From Acetivibrio cellulolyticus CD2 (GTDB lineage Bacteria; Bacillota; Clostridia; Acetivibrionales; Acetivibrionaceae): a DNA stretch of 64,000 nt. Under the pieces are notes generated by a model. The model was not told the DNA's origin and did not search any database. It was given only the letters and a program-made list of their open reading frames with translations. The first letter of the stretch is position 1. Each line of letters starts with the position of its first letter. The position numbers were made by a program, and so were the translations under genes. Of this stretch, positions 1 through 7,471 are shown in pieces. The DNA is taken from positions 124,569-188,568 of the forward strand of contig NZ_JH556657.1 in the NCBI RefSeq assembly GCF_000179595.2, read 5' to 3'.

Positions 1-575
1 AAAAATCCTGAAACAATACCTGGGATAATCTGTGGAATTGTAATTTTTATTAGCGCCTGTCTCGCACTAGCACCTAAATCAAGGGCGGCTTCGTAAAGAT
101 TATGATCCATTTGTTTCAGTTTTGGCACAACGGAAAGATAAACAAACGGAGAAGCCATAACAACATGACCTACGATCAAGGGTATAAAGGAATCTTTATT
201 AAAACCCAACACAACAATCAGTAATACGCAGATAGAAAATCCGGTTACAACATCTGCATTAACAACAGGAATCTGATTGGATGTAACCACAAAACCTCTC
301 ATTCCTTTTTTTGAATAAAAAGCGCCAATGGCACCCAATGTTCCCAAAATCGTAGAGATAATTGCACATTGTAAAGCCAAGGTCAAGGTTCCTATAATCA
401 TCTCGAGTAATTCCGGTGTAGTAAAAAGCGTCACATAATTTTGAAAGGAGAAATTGCCCGAAGCCCCAATTATCGGAGTATCCAAAAAACTATAAACTGT
501 TAGAATCAGAATAGGGAAATACATAAAAAGCAATACAATTCCAAGCCATGAAGAACCTACTATTTTCTTAATCAT
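1..575 (-). CDS. potC: PotC-like polyamine ABC transporter permease (3' end outside window)
   Basis: Inner-membrane permease of a spermidine/putrescine-type ABC importer, partnering the two genes upstream. The reading frame opens with ATG at 575 and runs off the left edge, so about 190 residues are visible. The N-terminus is a membrane segment. Near the window edge lies the EAA loop (EAALDLGASARQALIKITIP), the cytoplasmic contact for the ATPase. The start codon overlaps the stop of the preceding permease gene (ATGA), which indicates translational coupling. The substrate is inferred from the PotA-PotB-PotC arrangement; the binding protein PotD is not visible and would be expected further left. 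Confidence 0.9.
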   Translation of the reverse strand, partial: MIKKIVGSSWLGIVLLFMYFPILILTVYSFLDTPIIGASGNFSFQNYVTLFTTPELLEMIIGTLTLALQCAIISTILGTLGAIGAFYSKKGMRGFVVTSNQIPVVNADVVTGFSICVLLIVVLGFNKDSFIPLIVGHVVMASPFVYLSVVPKLKQMDHNLYEAALDLGASARQALIKITIPQIIPGIVSGF

Positions 576-1363
576 AGAATTGCCTCCCTTTCTGGTTCAT
601 TTTCACTAAATCCTTTTGTTGCCCACGTTATGATAAATATGATCATCAACAACACAATGGATATCATTGAACCGCTGTGCCAGTCATAAGCATTGAAATA
701 GCTTCCAATTAAACTACCCATTATATAGGTATTATTATAAAGCATGTCAAGGATTACATAATTGGTCATTGCTGGTAAAAACACCATAGTAACACCACTT
801 ATAATTCCAGGTAATGAAAGCGGCAATGTAACCTTGGTAAATGCGCCTAATTTGCTTGCACCAAGATCATATGCTGCTTCTAAAAGGTGGTTGTCAAGCT
901 TCATTAGAGTTGTATATAGAGGTAAAATCATAAACGGCAAATAATCATATGTCATACCAATTATGGTATTCAAAAACGGATGGTAAGCCAGATTTCCTTC
1001 CAACATAGTGAGAACTTCCTTTAAAGCTAAGACTCTCAAGGTAAAGTTAATCCACATCGGAACTATAAATATAGCCAGCAAAATTGTTTTTTTCTTCATT
1101 TTACTTCGTGCAAGTATGTAAGAAACCGGATAAGCTATCAACAAACACACACAGGTGGTTGTAACCGATATCAGAATACTATAAAACAGAGTTCCTATTG
1201 TATTGCTGCTACTAAAGAAACCTGTCAAATTTGCTATTGTAAATCTGCCATCTCCGTTTGTAAAGGCATAATAAAATATAACAACAAGCGGTGCAATAAC
1301 AAAACATATCAGAAATAATGCATAAGGGATGCACAATTGTTTACGCGAAAACTGATATTTCAT
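572..1363 (-). CDS. potB: PotB-like polyamine ABC transporter permease
   Basis: First of two permease subunits of the polyamine-type ABC importer. The protein has 263 residues with about six hydrophobic segments, beginning right after a basic N-terminus. The EAA motif reads EAAYDLGASKLGAFTKVTLP, followed by the conserved LPGIISG stretch. Length is normal for PotB (about 275-285). The ATG at 1363 overlaps the end of the potA-like gene by 4 bases, so the three genes are one coupled operon. Family assignment is firm. Spermidine versus putrescine cannot be told from the permease. Confidence 0.92.
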   Translation of the reverse strand: MKYQFSRKQLCIPYALFLICFVIAPLVVIFYYAFTNGDGRFTIANLTGFFSSSNTIGTLFYSILISVTTTCVCLLIAYPVSYILARSKMKKKTILLAIFIVPMWINFTLRVLALKEVLTMLEGNLAYHPFLNTIIGMTYDYLPFMILPLYTTLMKLDNHLLEAAYDLGASKLGAFTKVTLPLSLPGIISGVTMVFLPAMTNYVILDMLYNNTYIMGSLIGSYFNAYDWHSGSMISIVLLMIIFIITWATKGFSENEPEREAIL

Positions 1364-2871
1364 ATATGTTGCTCCTCCATTGCATTAAGTGACAAATCAA
1401 TGCTTTCTTTCGGAATAAGGATACTGACATAGTCATTTTCATTCCATAAGCTCTGGTCATGCAGATGAATATCTTCTCCGCTTTTTGTACGAACAATATA
1501 ATGATAATGGTCTCCCTTATATATAAGAGAAACAATATGCCCTTTTGTTCCACCCGCATCGATATCATCACTCATGGATGGAGCAGCAACAGGAACTTTT
1601 ACCGTTACAGAACTTCCAATGACATTGATCCTGTTTCCATCCTTATCGCACAAATTATTATTGCTGATACTTGATCCCGGATATAATTTCGTAATATTGC
1701 AATCGAATTCTCCGTCTGCAAAAGCTACTTTATCGATCGCCGTTATAACACCTTCATAAATGTTAATATTGGTTTCTGCATGAATAACATGAATTCCGTC
1801 AGGTTCAATCCTAAGCCCCAGTAATTCTCCCACTCCTGCATTTTTTGTACTTTTTACCAAAATTTCATTATCTCCGGACTGAACGGTAATATCATAATGC
1901 ATTCCCTTAAAATTAACAGCTTGCACATTTCCTTTTATTTGCCCATTTTCAGGGGTTGTCATTTCTATGTCTTCAGGTCTTATTACGACATCCACATCTG
2001 ACCCAATACGTAAATCATCAAGGCATGCGAATTCAGCTCCACAGAAACGAACCTTCTTATTTGCGCACATCTTGCCGTTAAAGATATTGCTTTCTCCGAT
2101 AAAGTCAGCAACAAAGACTGTATTCGGTTCATTATAAATCTCTTCCGGTGTTCCTATCTGCTGAATCATACCGTCGCTCATTACAACAACCTTGTCTGAC
2201 ATAGTAAGAGCTTCTTCCTGATCATGTGTTACATAGATAAAGGTAATTCCAAACTTTTCGTGCATGGATTTTAGCTCCAACTGCATTTCCTTGCGCATCT
2301 TTGAATCCAAAGCACCAAGCGGTTCATCCAACAATAAAATTTCCGGTTCATTTACAATCGCTCTTGCAATGGCAATCCTCTGCTGCTGCCCACCGGAAAG
2401 AGTAGAAATATCTCGCTTTTCAAAACCTTCCAAATCAACAATTTCTAATACACGCTTCACTTTTTCTCTAATTTCTGTATGGGATAGTTTTTCTTTCCGA
2501 ATAAGAGTTTCACCCTCATTATTTTTATAAGTTACATCTACATTTTTCATTTTCAGACCAAATGCAATATTATCGAAAATATTCAGATGAGGAAACAATG
2601 CATATCGTTGGAATACTGTATTGATAGGCCTTTTGTTAGGCGGAAGAACACTGATATCCTTGCCATTTAAGAGAATATGACCCTCTGAAGGAAGTTCAAA
2701 TCCCGCTATCATTCGTAACGTTGTTGTCTTGCCACACCCCGATGGGCCCAAAAATGTTACAAACTCTCCCTTTTTTACTTCAAGGTTAAAATCCTTGACA
2801 GCAACAAAGTCGTCATAGCATTTTTTGATGCCTTTTAATTCAATAATGTTTTCGGAAATAATATTATTCAT
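1360..2871 (-). CDS. potA: PotA-like polyamine ABC transporter ATPase, long form
   Basis: ATPase that powers the polyamine importer at the inner face of the membrane. Walker A (GPSGCGKTT) is at residues 42-50, the signature LSGGQQQR at 158-165 and Walker B (ILLLDEP) at 178-184. C-terminal TOBE-like beta domains follow. At 503 residues it is well over the usual 350-380: there is an insertion of about 20 residues before the signature helix (around 110-132) and a longer C-terminal region from about 360. The start at 2871 is preceded by AGGAAAGG. It is the first gene of the potABC operon. The long C-terminal region may be an extra ligand- or partner-sensing domain (inference). Confidence 0.9.
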   Translation of the reverse strand: MNNIISENIIELKGIKKCYDDFVAVKDFNLEVKKGEFVTFLGPSGCGKTTTLRMIAGFELPSEGHILLNGKDISVLPPNKRPINTVFQRYALFPHLNIFDNIAFGLKMKNVDVTYKNNEGETLIRKEKLSHTEIREKVKRVLEIVDLEGFEKRDISTLSGGQQQRIAIARAIVNEPEILLLDEPLGALDSKMRKEMQLELKSMHEKFGITFIYVTHDQEEALTMSDKVVVMSDGMIQQIGTPEEIYNEPNTVFVADFIGESNIFNGKMCANKKVRFCGAEFACLDDLRIGSDVDVVIRPEDIEMTTPENGQIKGNVQAVNFKGMHYDITVQSGDNEILVKSTKNAGVGELLGLRIEPDGIHVIHAETNINIYEGVITAIDKVAFADGEFDCNITKLYPGSSISNNNLCDKDGNRINVIGSSVTVKVPVAAPSMSDDIDAGGTKGHIVSLIYKGDHYHYIVRTKSGEDIHLHDQSLWNENDYVSILIPKESIDLSLNAMEEQHI

Positions 2872-3199
2872 AACAATCCTTTCCTAAAAAGAGATGATCC
2901 TCTTATGATAAAAAGCAACAAAGTCAAGTCATTCAAATGCCTTGGCTTTATTGCCTTGATTTTTGTCATCATTTATTGCTATATCTACGTAACATGTATG
3001 ATTTTATCACACAAAGCCAAATAGCGTCAATGCTGGAATTCTTATTGTTATTAATTAAAGGATAATATCCTCCGGAGCTTTATTCACCACTGTCTCCTTT
3101 GATAACAATATAGTAGCAAGTAGAAAAAGAAAAGAATCCGCCATTGCTTTCACTAGATTTGTTATTATTTCTAACCAAAATGGCCCAATGCATGGCGCT
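2872..3199. other. Intergenic spacer upstream of potA
   Basis: No gene with a start and ribosome site is visible on either strand. It should contain the leader and promoter of the minus-strand potABC operon. An imperfect TTGACT lies at 2917-2922 but lacks a convincingly spaced -10 box. A short ggataatatcc palindrome is present at about 3060-3070. Confidence 0.5.
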
Positions 3200-3355
3200 T
3201 CATCTATACAAATATGCTCGGTTCAGCCAGTATTGCCTGTATTTTTCTGTTGCAATACTAATCCTATTAGCAGTCACTTTCACTGTTTTCACCTTTGCTC
3301 GACCGCATTTTCCATTGTTCCAGGATTCGACGACCGGAAAATATGGCTTTTTTGG
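3200..3355 (-). other. In-frame open extension after the stop of the 136-aa gene
   Basis: Immediately after the TAA of the gene at 3356-3766 the same frame stays open for about 50 codons to a TGA at 3200-3202. The peptide is basic and begins PKKPYFPVVES. There is no start codon of its own. It could be the lost C-terminus of that gene behind a recent stop mutation, or chance. Only the open frame is seen directly. Confidence 0.25.
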
Positions 3356-3766
3356 TTAGTCTCTATTTACCGGAGAAAAAACAATTTCAATTTCTCCTTT
3401 TTCAAAAATCCTGCCTTCTTTATCTTCCTGCAAATTCAGGTTTGGCAACACTTTTACCTTAGAGTAAAGTACCATCTTTCCTTTCTTACCTTTATCAATC
3501 ATAAATCCTTTTCTATTGGAAAGGTTTTTCTTTAAATCATCTACATCAATAACTTCGTTTATATCTTTATGGGCTCCCATTTTCTGTTCAAGTTCAATTA
3601 AAAACGGAAGCTTTACTCTTAAATTTTCTATACACATTACAGCCGAACTTTTACCCAACTCTGTACCATTTTTAGCAGCAACTTCAGATATATAGTCAAC
3701 AGCACTCTGAATTTCGTTATGTATTGCCAGAATCATCTCTGTCAGATGAGGTTCATTGCTAGCCAT
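3356..3766 (-). CDS. Unknown small soluble protein, third gene of a related trio
   Basis: I do not recognise this 136-residue protein. The start is taken at the ATG at 3766 because AAGGGGGAG lies nine bases upstream; an earlier ATG at 3796 overlaps the preceding gene and has no such site. The N-terminal half is helical with a conserved-looking ENLRVKLPFL. The C-terminus ends in a beta strand (EIEIVFSPV) that resembles the ends of the two upstream genes (VEINFKTIVL and VQIDFKTDYL). There is no signal peptide or membrane segment. It appears to be cotranscribed with the two upstream genes and probably works with them. Confidence 0.7.
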   Translation of the reverse strand: MASNEPHLTEMILAIHNEIQSAVDYISEVAAKNGTELGKSSAVMCIENLRVKLPFLIELEQKMGAHKDINEVIDVDDLKKNLSNRKGFMIDKGKKGKMVLYSKVKVLPNLNLQEDKEGRIFEKGEIEIVFSPVNRD

Positions 3767-3785
3767 AAAATTATACTCCCCCTTG

Positions 3786-4475
3786 TTATAAAACAATAGT
3801 TTTAAAGTTTATCTCAACTTCACTTGTTATATCGGTTTTAACGGTCAAATACTCTGGTCCCCTGGCATTAACAGGTCTTACAACCAGCTTCCCTCCAATG
3901 AAGTCATTTCTTGACCCCAAAAATTTGGAACTGTTTTTTGAGGTCTTCTTTTGTTCTTCAATCCTCATAGTAAGTTTGGCTGAAACCTTACCATTATCAA
4001 CCAGGACCCTTGGTATTCCTCTAGAAACAACATACCTAAGACCTTCCTGCTTTAACGAAGCAATCCGCATTAAAACTGCTCTACTTATGTTTTTATATCC
4101 CATTTCCGTTATCTCAAAGCCATTCTTATTCTCGATATAATCCCCTTTTATCATATCATACCCGCATATTTCTCTAATGCAGGGCATCTCTGAATTATTT
4201 TCACCAACAGGTACATAAGGCATACCCGGCTCTACCGAACTCTTTTCATCTGGAATGCCTGGATCAGTAAAAAGCCTGGTCAATTCTGATTTAACTTCAT
4301 CATCTGAAATATATGCTTTAGAAAACGCTTCAAGTGACATTACTAATGCCATGTTCAACTCCTGAATCTTCTCTTCCTGCTGGATTTGGCTGACTATAAC
4401 GGCATTGAGGGTTTCAGTGATCAGAAGAGTAGTGAAATCTGAAAATCCCACTTCTTCCAGACGTGTATTCCCCAT
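3786..4475 (-). CDS. Unknown protein, paralogue of the 263-aa upstream gene
   Basis: A 229-residue soluble protein of unrecognised family. Residues 5-50 (LEEVGFSDFTTLLITETLNA...) align with the start of the gene at 4585-5376 (LGEIGFPEFTAKLISDTFDA...), and both end in a strand with INFKT/IDFKT, so the two are paralogues. The middle is divergent and contains an RGIPRVLVDNGKVSAKLTMR stretch matching VRLV-type residues in the upstream copy (LGVLRLVVEHGVIETRLTF). The ATG at 4475 follows GGGAGGTGG. A perfect hairpin separates it from the upstream copy. The function is unknown; I infer a hetero-oligomeric complex. Confidence 0.75.
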   Translation of the reverse strand: MGNTRLEEVGFSDFTTLLITETLNAVIVSQIQQEEKIQELNMALVMSLEAFSKAYISDDEVKSELTRLFTDPGIPDEKSSVEPGMPYVPVGENNSEMPCIREICGYDMIKGDYIENKNGFEITEMGYKNISRAVLMRIASLKQEGLRYVVSRGIPRVLVDNGKVSAKLTMRIEEQKKTSKNSSKFLGSRNDFIGGKLVVRPVNARGPEYLTVKTDITSEVEINFKTIVL

Positions 4476-4505
4476 AATAAAGTTCCACCTCCCTATGCAA
4501 TTTTT

Positions 4506-4540
4506 GTTAAAAAGTTTGCCTTTGAGGCAAACTTTTTAAC
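4506..4540. terminator. Perfect 15-bp hairpin inside the trio operon
   Basis: The arms at 4506-4520 and 4526-4540 are exact inverse complements around a 5-base loop. They lie between the stop of the upstream paralogue (4585) and the start of the next gene (4475). There is no long T tract, so it could be a partial terminator, an RNA-processing site or a stabiliser that sets unequal expression of the genes. Confidence 0.65.
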
Positions 4541-4584
4541 AAAATCAAACCTTTTTTATTTAATTAATATACTGTAAAACCGTA

Positions 4585-5376
4585 TTATGCGTTAAGCGGT
4601 AGGTAATCAGTTTTAAAATCTATCTGAACACGGCCATAAATCTGTACTTGACTTCCTGAAATATCTCTGTTGGACTCATTTGTAGTAGATATGTTGACAC
4701 TCCTATAAGAAGTTGAAGCTGAAGCTTTAACCCATGGACTCAGAAAAGATCCGGTTTTAGCTTTTGCCCTGAAATTAAAATCACTTCTGTTATAATTTGA
4801 GGTATTCTTTTCATAAAATGTAGATCCATATGTATTGAAGGTAAGTCTTGTTTCAATAACTCCATGCTCTACTACAAGACGAAGTACTCCTAATTTAACC
4901 ATCTCTTTTAATAATGAATACTTGTCTGCCGATATACGTTTAGCAACAGCATCTAAAATTGCATCATATTTATTTTTAATTACATCACCATCACTAACCA
5001 CATTGCCCTGCACTTCGTTTCCATTTTCGTCCTTTACTGCTATAGCATTGTTCAAAGCAGCTGCCTGCGAAGCATCAAGAGTTGCAGTGCTGTCATTTGC
5101 CACAACTGTCCCTGAATCACTCTCTTTGTCGGGTAAAACCTTAGCCAGAAACTGCAGTATAAGGTCTCCTCCTATATCATCCTTGGTGTCATTAATAAAA
5201 GTACTTAGCGACTTGGAAACCTGATTCAGAAGGTCAATGTAGGCCTCAGTCTGTCTGATATTGGCCGACACAATAGCATCAAAAGTATCACTGATCAGCT
5301 TGGCAGTGAACTCCGGAAAGCCAATCTCGCCCAACCTGGTCGCCTCTGTTACAGCTGCTTGCGTTCCATTTGCCAT
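4585..5376 (-). CDS. Unknown protein, first gene of the related trio
   Basis: A 263-residue soluble protein, unrecognised. It has an N-terminal helical block (LGEIGFPEFTAKLISDTFDA), an Ala/Asp-rich linker around 95-125, and a C-terminal beta-rich half from about 165 with repeated Tyr/Asn/Ser residues, ending VQIDFKTDYLPLNA. The N-terminal block and last strand are shared with the next gene (3786-4475). There is no signal peptide or transmembrane segment. The ATG at 5376 follows AAAGGAGGAG. A TATAAT-like box at about 5455 on the minus strand may drive the operon. Structural or particle-forming roles are possible but unproven. Confidence 0.75.
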   Translation of the reverse strand: MANGTQAAVTEATRLGEIGFPEFTAKLISDTFDAIVSANIRQTEAYIDLLNQVSKSLSTFINDTKDDIGGDLILQFLAKVLPDKESDSGTVVANDSTATLDASQAAALNNAIAVKDENGNEVQGNVVSDGDVIKNKYDAILDAVAKRISADKYSLLKEMVKLGVLRLVVEHGVIETRLTFNTYGSTFYEKNTSNYNRSDFNFRAKAKTGSFLSPWVKASASTSYRSVNISTTNESNRDISGSQVQIYGRVQIDFKTDYLPLNA

Positions 5377-5577
5377 AATAAACTCCTCCTTTTTTTAATT
5401 ATTTCAAAAGACTCTTACTATGTTTCCAAAATTACATATACTATATAATTCTACTATAATTATACATCTCCCGCATTATTGTTTCAAACATTTTCTTTAT
5501 AATTTTACAGTATTATCCTCAAAAGTGTAATCTGATTTTATTTTTTTGTACGTACAATCAATTTTATAGATAAAGAA

Positions 5578-5617
5578 GAAGACCCAAGGGTCAGTACGTG
5601 CTAACCCTTGGGTCTTC
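5578..5617 (-). terminator. Strong hairpin terminator of the KDG kinase remnant
   Basis: A 13-bp perfect stem (5578-5590 with 5605-5617, core gacccaaggg/cccttgggtc) sits just past the stop of the minus-strand kinase remnant. A T-rich stretch follows it on that strand. Confidence 0.85.
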
Positions 5618-5631
5618 CAATTGCTATTCAA

Positions 5632-6240
5632 CTATCTCTGTACTCTACCCGAAGCATCTCCACCTGCTAAAGCCTTTACTTCAGCTATTGAAACAAGATT
5701 GAAGTCGCCTTCTATTGAGTGCTTCAAGCAGCTTGCTGCAACAGCGAATTCAATGGAAGCCTGCGGTTCATATCCGTTGATTTGAGAGTATATCAAGCCT
5801 GCACCAAAGGAATCTCCACCGCCAACTCTGTCAACAATATGAACATTGTACTTTTTGGAGAAGTAGAATTCTTTTCCGTCATACAGCATAGCGGACCAGA
5901 TATTGTCGCTGGCAGAAAGGCTTTCTCTGAGCGTTGTTGCAACCATCTTGAAACCATACTTTTCAACCATCTTTTGTGCAACCTGTTTATATCCATCATG
6001 ACTGAGCTTTCCGCCTGTTACATCAGTATTTTCAGCCTTAATACCAAATATCTTTTCAGCATCCTCTTCATTGGCGATGCAAACATCTATATATGGGGTC
6101 AGCTTTGTTACTACTGCTTGAGCTTCCTCGCTGGTCCAAAGATTCTTTCTGTAGTTTAGGTCAAAGCTTACGGTTATTCCCTTTTCCTTTGCCTTTTTGC
6201 ATGCTTCAAGACAAATTTGGGCAACATTTGGTCCAACACT
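5632..6240 (-). pseudogene. kdgK: 5'-truncated 2-keto-3-deoxygluconate (PfkB family) kinase
   Basis: C-terminal two thirds of a PfkB-family sugar kinase, most like KDG kinase, which phosphorylates 2-keto-3-deoxygluconate in pectin/uronate breakdown. The visible frame opens at about 6240 (VGPNVAQICLEA...) and runs to 5632. It contains FDLNYRKNLW, an IANEEDAEKIFGI segment and the PfkB signature DRVGGGDSFGAGLIY with the catalytic Asp. About 120-130 N-terminal residues and the start codon are missing. At the break the sequence turns directly into a second truncated gene on the other strand. It is almost surely inactive unless the junction is an assembly error. Its terminator is intact. Confidence 0.85.
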
Positions 6241-6927
6241 TCAATTGGAACCGTCATAGGAATTGATGAAATGTTTCGGGATGGATATAAAGCAATCTTT
6301 ATTGGTACAGGAGTTTGGAAGCCAAACAGCCTGGGTATCAAAGGTGAGACTCTTGGGAATGTGCATTATGCAATAAATTATCTGACAAATCCCGATGTTT
6401 ACAATCTTGGAAAATCAGTAATCGGTGCAGGCAACGCTGCAATGGATGTTGCAAGAACCGCTCTTCGCAAAGGAGCAAAAGATGTTACCGTATTTGCCAG
6501 AAGCAAGCGCTTATCTGCAAGCCCACGGGAAATAGAATATGCAAAAATTGATGGCGTGCATATTGAATTTGACAAAACCCCTATTGAAATTACAGACCAG
6601 GGCGTAATTTTTCAGGATATGGCTTATGATGAAAACGGCAAAGCTTTCAAGGCAGAAGGCAGTCAAAAGCTTTACTCAGCTGATAGTATCATTATATCCA
6701 TCAGCCAGGGCCCCCGTAACCGCATAATATCGACCACGCAAGGTATAGATGTCGCTGCAAACGGCTTGCTGCTGACTGATGAAAACGGTTCTACCACCCG
6801 CAAAGGAGTATTTGCTTCCGGTGACGTAGTAATGGGTGCCAAAACAGTAGTTGAAGCCGTAAGCTATTCTAAAGAAGTCGCAGATGCCATGGATGAATAC
6901 ATGAAGAATAATCATTTTTCTTCTTAG
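6232..6927 (+). pseudogene. 5'-truncated GltA/GltD-like NAD(P)H oxidoreductase
   Basis: C-terminal half of an FAD/NAD(P)-dependent oxidoreductase of the glutamate synthase small-subunit family. Visible features are AIFIGTGVWKPNSLGI, a second Rossmann motif (IGAGNAAMDVARTALRKGAK) and the closing GVFASGDVVMGAKTVVEAV segment. The usual length is 410-460; only about 230 residues remain. The [4Fe-4S] and FAD-binding N-terminus is absent. The strand before the GxGxxA loop looks about two residues short of the usual form, a possible extra lesion. An ATG at 6217 lies in DNA that reads as the kinase on the other strand, so it is not a credible original start. Confidence 0.82.
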
Positions 6928-7121
6928 ATAATAAGGGGTTTTTATAAACTGTATTAAAGCTATAAATCTTTTTTGGAGAATCTTTCATAAAAATTTGATC
7001 AGAACTTATCGCTTATGTAAATATACAAAAAAAGAACAAAAACTATACTATTCGATTGAGATAAATTGAATATTCCTTAACAATGTTCAATATAGGAATT
7101 CACAATTTAAACAAGCTGTAC
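6928..7121. other. Spacer with no recognisable gene
   Basis: AT-rich, with stops in all frames. A TGTTCAA/TTGAACA-like word at 7084-7090 resembles half of the TetR operator further right but is probably chance. Confidence 0.4.
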
Positions 7122-7232
7122 TCAGCTTCTTTTCAAGAGAGGGCTTGTGTTGTATGCAAAAAGAAGCATAAACAAAGTAGATGCCGCAATTATAAGTATA
7201 TATGAAATTGTTGATTGTATATTCTTTTGCAT
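7122..7232 (-). CDS. Possible 36-aa single-span membrane peptide
   Basis: Short open frame, ATG at 7232 to TGA at 7122, preceded by a good AGGAGA ribosome site six bases upstream. The product has a polar N-terminus (MQKNIQ), about 20 hydrophobic residues (YILIIAASTLFMLLFAY) and a basic tail. It could be a real small membrane protein or the surviving start of a larger decayed gene. No function is assigned. Confidence 0.4.
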   Translation of the reverse strand: MQKNIQSTISYILIIAASTLFMLLFAYNTSPLLKRS

Positions 7233-7471
7233 AACAGTCTCCTATGTTTTTAATTTATATTTTTCGACAAATCATTGCATAAAGTTAACTTTTTTTTAAT
7301 TTCGGACTGATCATTTATTTCTTCTATTTCTTCTATTCGATTAATTTCCATAATATCACAATCAACTATATCAATATTTTCTCTTATAAACAAAAAGTTG
7401 CTGCTTATGACCTATTCCAGACCATTAACAGCAACTTTGTATTTAATGTCATCTATAAGTAACGCATTTTA
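7233..7471. other. Spacer between the small ORF and the exporter gene
   Basis: No gene seen. It should hold the 3' end of the exporter transcript and the promoter of the 36-aa ORF. No clear terminator hairpin was found. Confidence 0.4.

Noticed and set aside
3144..3535. Two overlapping plus-strand frames of 71 and 115 codons
   Set aside because: No ribosome site and a Phe/Ser/Cys-rich composition typical of antisense shadows; partly opposite the 136-aa gene and its extension.
6217..6231. ATG at 6217 as the true start of the oxidoreductase
   Set aside because: The first codons are the antisense of the kinase gene, there is no ribosome site, and half of the enzyme would be missing.
7084..7090. 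TetR-like half-site after the exporter gene
   Set aside because: A lone partial match downstream of the operon, not near a promoter; most likely chance.
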